8,905 nt of DNA from Phytoactinopolyspora endophytica (GTDB lineage: Bacteria; Actinomycetota; Actinomycetes; Jiangellales; Jiangellaceae). Within the stretch, counting starts at the first letter, position 1. Every line of letters starts with the position of its first letter. The notes beneath the pieces were generated by a model, which saw only the letters and a program-made list of their open reading frames with translations, did not search any database and was not told where the DNA came from. Where the stretch lies: contig NZ_ML142867.1 in NCBI RefSeq assembly GCF_004138495.1, positions 47,900 through 56,804 of the forward strand, read 5' to 3'. Below, piece by piece: positions 5,704 to 8,905 of the stretch. A program made the translations under genes and the position numbers.

Positions 5704-5997
5704 ATGGCCCACGTCGTCGTCGCGCACTGGCGCGCCCGGCCCGGCAGCGAGGCCGAGGTGCGGGCCGTCATCCACACCATGACGGCCCTGACCCGCCAGG
5801 AATCCGGCTGCCTTCAGTTCCAGGCCCAAGAGTCCACGAGCGAGCCCGGCACGTTCCTGCTCTACGAGCAGTACACCTCAGCCGCCGCGGTGGACGAGCA
5901 CAGAGCCACCCCGCACTTCGTCGAGCACGTGTTGGGCCGCGCCGTATCCCTGCTGGAACACCGGTCCGCGCAGACCTACGAGACGATCGATGTCTGA
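5704..5997 (+). CDS. Antibiotic biosynthesis monooxygenase (ABM/YgiN-like) domain protein
   Basis: This is a 97-residue single-domain protein of the dimeric alpha/beta-barrel ABM superfamily, which includes the quinol monooxygenase YgiN and cofactor-free oxygenases such as ActVA-Orf6. The usual pattern is visible: VVVAHWRARPGSEAEVRAV at the N-terminus, the TRQESGCLQFQ turn (about 30-40), FLLYEQYTSAAAVDEH (51-66) and the following TPHFVEHV. The start ATG 5704 has an excellent AAGGAGGA site (5693-5700). The gap to the kinase gene is 13 bp, and its stop lies inside the next gene (8-bp overlap), so it is clearly part of the operon. It may oxidise a dihydroxylated product of the pathway or simply bind an aromatic ligand; many family members have no known enzyme activity. 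Confidence 0.85.
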   Translation: MAHVVVAHWRARPGSEAEVRAVIHTMTALTRQESGCLQFQAQESTSEPGTFLLYEQYTSAAAVDEHRATPHFVEHVLGRAVSLLEHRSAQTYETIDV

Positions 5998-6658
5998 GCG
6001 CGCGCAGCGCCTGCTCGTCCTGCGCCACGGTGAGGTGGCGTCGCACCGCGGCGACGTCCCGGTGACCGACGCCGGCTTGGAGCATGCCCACGAGGTGGGC
6101 CGGCGCCTGGCCGCGCTGTGCCACGAGGGCAAGGTGACCCAGGTACTCAGCGGGGAGACCCGGCGCACCCGGGAGACAGCCGTGGCCGTGGCCGACGGCG
6201 CCCGGGCCGCCGGAGCCGCCGTGGACGGACCGCGCGTCTCCTTCGCGCTGCGCAACCCCGACCTGTATGTCGCGGGCCACCGCGTCGACATGGTGTCCTC
6301 GGCGCAGGCGCTTGCCGCCCAGCTCGACGGCGTGGACGTCGCGGCCGCCGGAGCCGTGCCGTTCTTCCGCACCTTCATCCCCCACCGGGACCGGATCGGC
6401 TTCTGGCTCACGCATCCGTCCCCGCCGGGGGACGACGCCGCCACCGTCGCGCGCCGCATCCGCGCGTTTGCGGCGAGCCTCGCCGACCGGCCGGAGGTCG
6501 CCCTGACGGTAGCGGTCACGCACTCCCCCGTCCTGCGTGCGCTCGCCCTGGATGCGATGGGTGTGGACAGCGGCGAGCCCGAGTGGGTCTCGGGCCTGGA
6601 CGTCGAGATAGGCCCGGACCGCGAGGCGCGCGTCCGCGTCCTCGAGCACTCCCCCTGA
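5990..6658 (+). CDS. Histidine phosphatase superfamily protein
   Basis: This 222-residue protein belongs to the phosphoglycerate mutase-like histidine phosphatases (branch 1). It has the N-terminal LLVLRHGE motif with nucleophile His13 and nearby Arg12, the SGETRRTRETA segment (54-64) with the phosphate-pocket Arg59, and the second catalytic His178 in TVAVTHSPVLRAL. The segment between about 86 and 150, NPDLYVAGHRVDMVSS to FIPHRDRIGFWL, is unlike housekeeping mutases and probably shapes a specific pocket. It starts inside the ABM gene (ATG 5990, that gene stops at 5997) without a strong ribosome binding site, so it is probably translated by coupling. Placement between a kinase pair and a molybdenum hydroxylase suggests dephosphorylation of a small pathway intermediate. 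A role in SixA-like removal of phosphate from the kinase His is less likely but possible. Confidence 0.9.
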   Translation: MSERAQRLLVLRHGEVASHRGDVPVTDAGLEHAHEVGRRLAALCHEGKVTQVLSGETRRTRETAVAVADGARAAGAAVDGPRVSFALRNPDLYVAGHRVDMVSSAQALAAQLDGVDVAAAGAVPFFRTFIPHRDRIGFWLTHPSPPGDDAATVARRIRAFAASLADRPEVALTVAVTHSPVLRALALDAMGVDSGEPEWVSGLDVEIGPDREARVRVLEHSP

Positions 6659-6669
6659 CGGAGCCCCGT

Positions 6670-7554
6670 ATGCACCCATTCCGCTACTCCCTGCCCGGCG
6701 CCCTGCAGGACGCCGTCGACCTGCTCGCCGAGCACGGTGAGGACGCCTGCCCGCTCGCGGGCGGCACGGACCTGACAGTCGGGCTGCGGCATGGCACGGT
6801 CCGGCCGCGCATAGTGGTGGACCTCAAACGGCTGGCCGACCTGCGGCCCGGCGTCTCGGCCGAGAACGGCGCGGTCGTCGTCACCGCGCCGACGGTGCTC
6901 ACCGAGTTGACCGCGCATCCCACCGTGCGCAGCGCGCTGCCCGCCCTGGTGGAGGCGGCCGACGTGGTCGGATCGGTGCATATCCGGCACCGCGCCACCC
7001 TGGCGGGGAACATCTGCAACGCCTCACCGGCCGCGGACACCGTGCCGGTGCTGGCCGCACTCGAAGCCTCCGTCGTCCTCGAGGGACCGGAGGGTAGCCG
7101 CCGCCTCCCGGTGGCCGACTTCGTGCAGGGCAACCGGAGCACCGACCTGCGCCGCGGCGAGCTCGTCGCGGTCGTCGCGATTCCCCTGCCCACGGACCCT
7201 TGCGGCACTGCGTTCGCCCGGATGACACGCCGGCGCGGAGTGGACCTCGCAACCGTCAACGTGTGCTGCACCGTGTCCCATGACGGCACGGTGACGTTCG
7301 TCTACGGCGCGGCCGCACCCCGGCCGGTGATCGTGCGGGACATCACGGGGACGCTCGCCGCACCAGACGCGGACCGCGCGGCCGTCGACGCCGTGCTCGA
7401 CCAGATCCTCGGGCGCACGACGCCGATCACCGACGTGCGCGCCAGCAAGGAGTACCGGCTGGCCATGCTGCGGGTGCTGAGCCTGCGGGCCCTGCACCGC
7501 GCGCGGGAAAGGCTTGCCACTCAAGAACTCGCCAGGCAGGAGGGGGACCGATGA
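6670..7554 (+). CDS. FAD-binding subunit of a second molybdenum hydroxylase (CoxM-like)
   Basis: This is the medium, flavin-carrying subunit of the right-hand hydroxylase, 294 residues, normal for the family. FAD-binding loops are PLAGGTDLTVGL (28-39) and ATLAGNICNASPAAD (109-123); the second has Ala for the first Gly of the usual GGN, a mild variation. The C-terminal flavoprotein domain covers about 185-285 (VNVCCTVSHDGTVTFVYGAA and on). ATG 6670 has GGAG at 6660-6663, 11 bp after the phosphatase stop. Its stop overlaps the next start in ATGA. It differs considerably from the left FAD subunit (404-1204), so the two modules are not a recent duplication. Confidence 0.95.
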   Translation: MHPFRYSLPGALQDAVDLLAEHGEDACPLAGGTDLTVGLRHGTVRPRIVVDLKRLADLRPGVSAENGAVVVTAPTVLTELTAHPTVRSALPALVEAADVVGSVHIRHRATLAGNICNASPAADTVPVLAALEASVVLEGPEGSRRLPVADFVQGNRSTDLRRGELVAVVAIPLPTDPCGTAFARMTRRRGVDLATVNVCCTVSHDGTVTFVYGAAAPRPVIVRDITGTLAAPDADRAAVDAVLDQILGRTTPITDVRASKEYRLAMLRVLSLRALHRARERLATQELARQEGDR

Positions 7555-8045
7555 CCGACCCGCACCCCATCGAGGTGGACACGCATCGCATCGAGGTGAC
7601 AGTCAATGGCGAACGCCGCACTGTCGTCGTCGCCGCGTACACCGTGCTGCTGGACATGCTCCGCGACACGTTCGACCGCACCGGGAGCAAGGAATGCTGC
7701 GCGGTCGGCGAGTGCGGTGCGTGCACGGTCATGGTCGACGGGCTGACGGTGAACTCCTGCCTCGTGCTGGCCGTGGAGGTCGACGGCGCCGAGGTCACGA
7801 CGGTCGAGGGTCTGGCCGAGCCGGGCTCGCTGTCCACGCTGCAGCAGGCGTTCCTGGACCACGGGGCCGTGCAATGCGGATTCTGCATCCCGGGCATGCT
7901 CATGTCCGCCCAAGGGCTGCTCGAGGAAAACCCCTCCCCCGACGTCGGCGAGGTGCGGGAGGCGCTGTCGGGGAACCTGTGCCGGTGCGCCGGGTACAAC
8001 CGCATGTTCGAGGCCGTGCTGTCCGTCGCCGAGGACGCCCGATGA
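7551..8045 (+). CDS. 2Fe-2S subunit of the second molybdenum hydroxylase (CoxS-like)
   Basis: This complete small subunit is 164 residues, the standard length. The ferredoxin-like cluster uses Cys50, Cys55, Cys58 (CAVGECGAC) and Cys70; Cys49 is an extra cysteine next to the first ligand. The helical domain supplies Cys109 and Cys112 (QCGFCIPGMLMSAQGLL) and Cys144 and Cys146 (GNLCRCAGYN). Eight ligands for two [2Fe-2S] clusters are thus all present. Both ends overlap their neighbours in ATGA (7551-7554 and 8042-8045), giving translational coupling and equal subunit supply. The N-terminal 12 residues precede the ferredoxin fold and have no recognisable targeting signal. Confidence 0.96.
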   Translation: MTDPHPIEVDTHRIEVTVNGERRTVVVAAYTVLLDMLRDTFDRTGSKECCAVGECGACTVMVDGLTVNSCLVLAVEVDGAEVTTVEGLAEPGSLSTLQQAFLDHGAVQCGFCIPGMLMSAQGLLEENPSPDVGEVREALSGNLCRCAGYNRMFEAVLSVAEDAR

Positions 8046-8905
8046 CCACCGCCACGGGACGCACGCCGGCCGACCTGCCACCGGCCTCGATCGGCACCAG
8101 CCGAGCCCGGGTAGGCGGACGCGAGCGGCTGGACGGCACCCAGCAGTTCCTCGCCGACCTGCGTCTCGAACGGCTCGCGCACGTGAAGCTGGTGACCCTG
8201 GACGTCGCCCGCGCCCGCATCCTGTCCGTGGACGATTCAGCGGCCCGGGAAGTCCCCGGCGTCCTGGACGTCGTGACCGCCGCCGACCTGCCGGCGCAGC
8301 GCTTCGGCCCAGCGTTCGAGGACCGCCCGGTGATCGCCCTGGAGGAGACGAAGTACCACGGGGAGCCTGTCGCGGCTGTCGTGGCGGAGACCGAGGACGC
8401 CGCCGAGTGGGCCGCCGACCTTGTGCGCGTCCAGCACGAGGAGCTGCCGGCCGTCGTCACCCTCGCCGACGCGCTCGCGCCGGACGCCCCGCTGGTGCAG
8501 GAGCCGTCGATCCGGGTGGAGGATGACCCGTTCGCGACGACGAACGTACTGCGCGAGCGCTTCTTCACCTGGGGGGACGTCGACCAGGCCACGGCCGACG
8601 TCGTCGTGGAGGGCACCTACACCTTCCCGATGGTCACCCACTTCGCCATCGAGCCGCACGGCTTCATCGCCTCCGCGGACCCGGACGGCGGCCTGCGCCT
8701 GTGGAGCCCGGTGCAGCACCCCTACCTGCTGCAGCGCATGATGGCCGACCTCTTCGACCTCCCGCTGTCCAAGGTGCGAGTCTTCGCCCCGGACCCGGGC
8801 GGCGGCTTCGGCGGCAAGCAGAACCCCAAGCTCGAGCCGCTGCTCATCCACCTGTCGATGCGCACCGGCCGGCCGTGCCGGCTGGTGCTCACCCTGGAAC
8901 AGACG
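8042..8905 (+). CDS. Molybdopterin-binding large subunit of the second molybdenum hydroxylase (partial, runs off right edge)
   Basis: The first 288 residues of a xanthine dehydrogenase-family catalytic subunit (usual length about 750-800) are visible. The N-terminal ald_Xan_dh_C domain spans about 25-140, including YHGEPVAAVVAE (105-116). The molybdopterin domain begins around 160, with HFAIEPHGFIA (200-210), SPVQHPYLLQRMMADLF (222-238) and the cofactor loop PDPGGGFGGK (250-259). The active-site loop that separates CO dehydrogenases (VAYRCSFR) from other hydroxylases, and the catalytic Glu near the C-terminus, are not in the window, so the substrate class stays open. The frame remains open to the last base. 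The start overlaps the 2Fe-2S stop in ATGA. The enzyme should be cytoplasmic and water-derived-oxygen hydroxylating, needing Mo-MCD cofactor. Confidence 0.94.
   Translation, partial: MTTATGRTPADLPPASIGTSRARVGGRERLDGTQQFLADLRLERLAHVKLVTLDVARARILSVDDSAAREVPGVLDVVTAADLPAQRFGPAFEDRPVIALEETKYHGEPVAAVVAETEDAAEWAADLVRVQHEELPAVVTLADALAPDAPLVQEPSIRVEDDPFATTNVLRERFFTWGDVDQATADVVVEGTYTFPMVTHFAIEPHGFIASADPDGGLRLWSPVQHPYLLQRMMADLFDLPLSKVRVFAPDPGGGFGGKQNPKLEPLLIHLSMRTGRPCRLVLTLEQT

Noticed and set aside
5768..6990. Minus-strand open frames opposite the ABM, phosphatase and FAD genes
   Set aside because: Arg/Gly/Ala-rich translations without motifs, no ribosome binding sites, and the plus strand is fully explained.
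6670..8905. Aerobic CO dehydrogenase (coxMSL)
   Set aside because: The gene order agrees, but the diagnostic active-site loop of CoxL lies beyond the window and the kinase/phosphatase neighbours do not fit; only the broader family is claimed.
1..8905. Mobile elements, CRISPR arrays, tRNA or rRNA genes
   Set aside because: No transposase or integrase motifs, no regularly spaced repeats, and no tRNA-like cloverleaf was seen in the short intergenic regions.

Overview
The window is about two-thirds G+C with strongly GC-biased third codon positions, GGAGG-type ribosome binding sites and several ATGA start/stop overlaps. This fits a high-GC actinobacterium, although no marker gene fixes the taxon. 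Almost every base is coding; the only substantial intergenic stretches are two divergent promoter regions (about 1205-1315 and 2845-3060). It looks like a catabolic island built from two molybdenum hydroxylase modules, a split dikinase-type kinase and two FadR/FCD-type GntR regulators.

Left part (1-1204, minus strand): the FAD subunit and then the 2Fe-2S subunit of one xanthine dehydrogenase/CO dehydrogenase-type molybdenum hydroxylase, running off the left edge; its large subunit presumably lies beyond. Middle (1316-2844): two convergent GntR regulators with an identical 13-residue stretch (FGTSQAPVREALR) covering the recognition helix, separated by 17 bp that carry a run of small hairpins. 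Right part (3061-8905, plus strand): a tightly packed operon of seven genes. In order these are a protein with the phosphohistidine (swivelling) domain of PEP-utilising enzymes, a separate ATP-grasp (PPDK_N-type) subunit, a YgiN/ABM-type small monooxygenase-like protein, a histidine phosphatase, and the FAD, 2Fe-2S and molybdopterin subunits of a second molybdenum hydroxylase, the last cut by the right edge.

The AT-rich motif CGATTATCGAT occurs at three promoters: in front of the left hydroxylase module, in front of the second GntR gene, and over the -10 box of the right operon. This suggests that one or both GntR proteins coordinate the whole island and autoregulate.

The most interesting reading is that the split kinase, laid out like the PpsA/PpsB subunits of phenylphosphate synthase, phosphorylates a hydroxylated aromatic or N-heteroaromatic substrate. 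The molybdenum hydroxylase would then oxidise the activated compound and the histidine phosphatase would remove the phosphate. From memory, a PEP-utilising protein and a pyruvate-phosphate dikinase are needed for the molybdenum hydroxylase of the 3-hydroxypyridine (3hpd) cluster of Ensifer adhaerens HP1. The substrate here cannot be read from sequence, and the phosphate cycle is inference.
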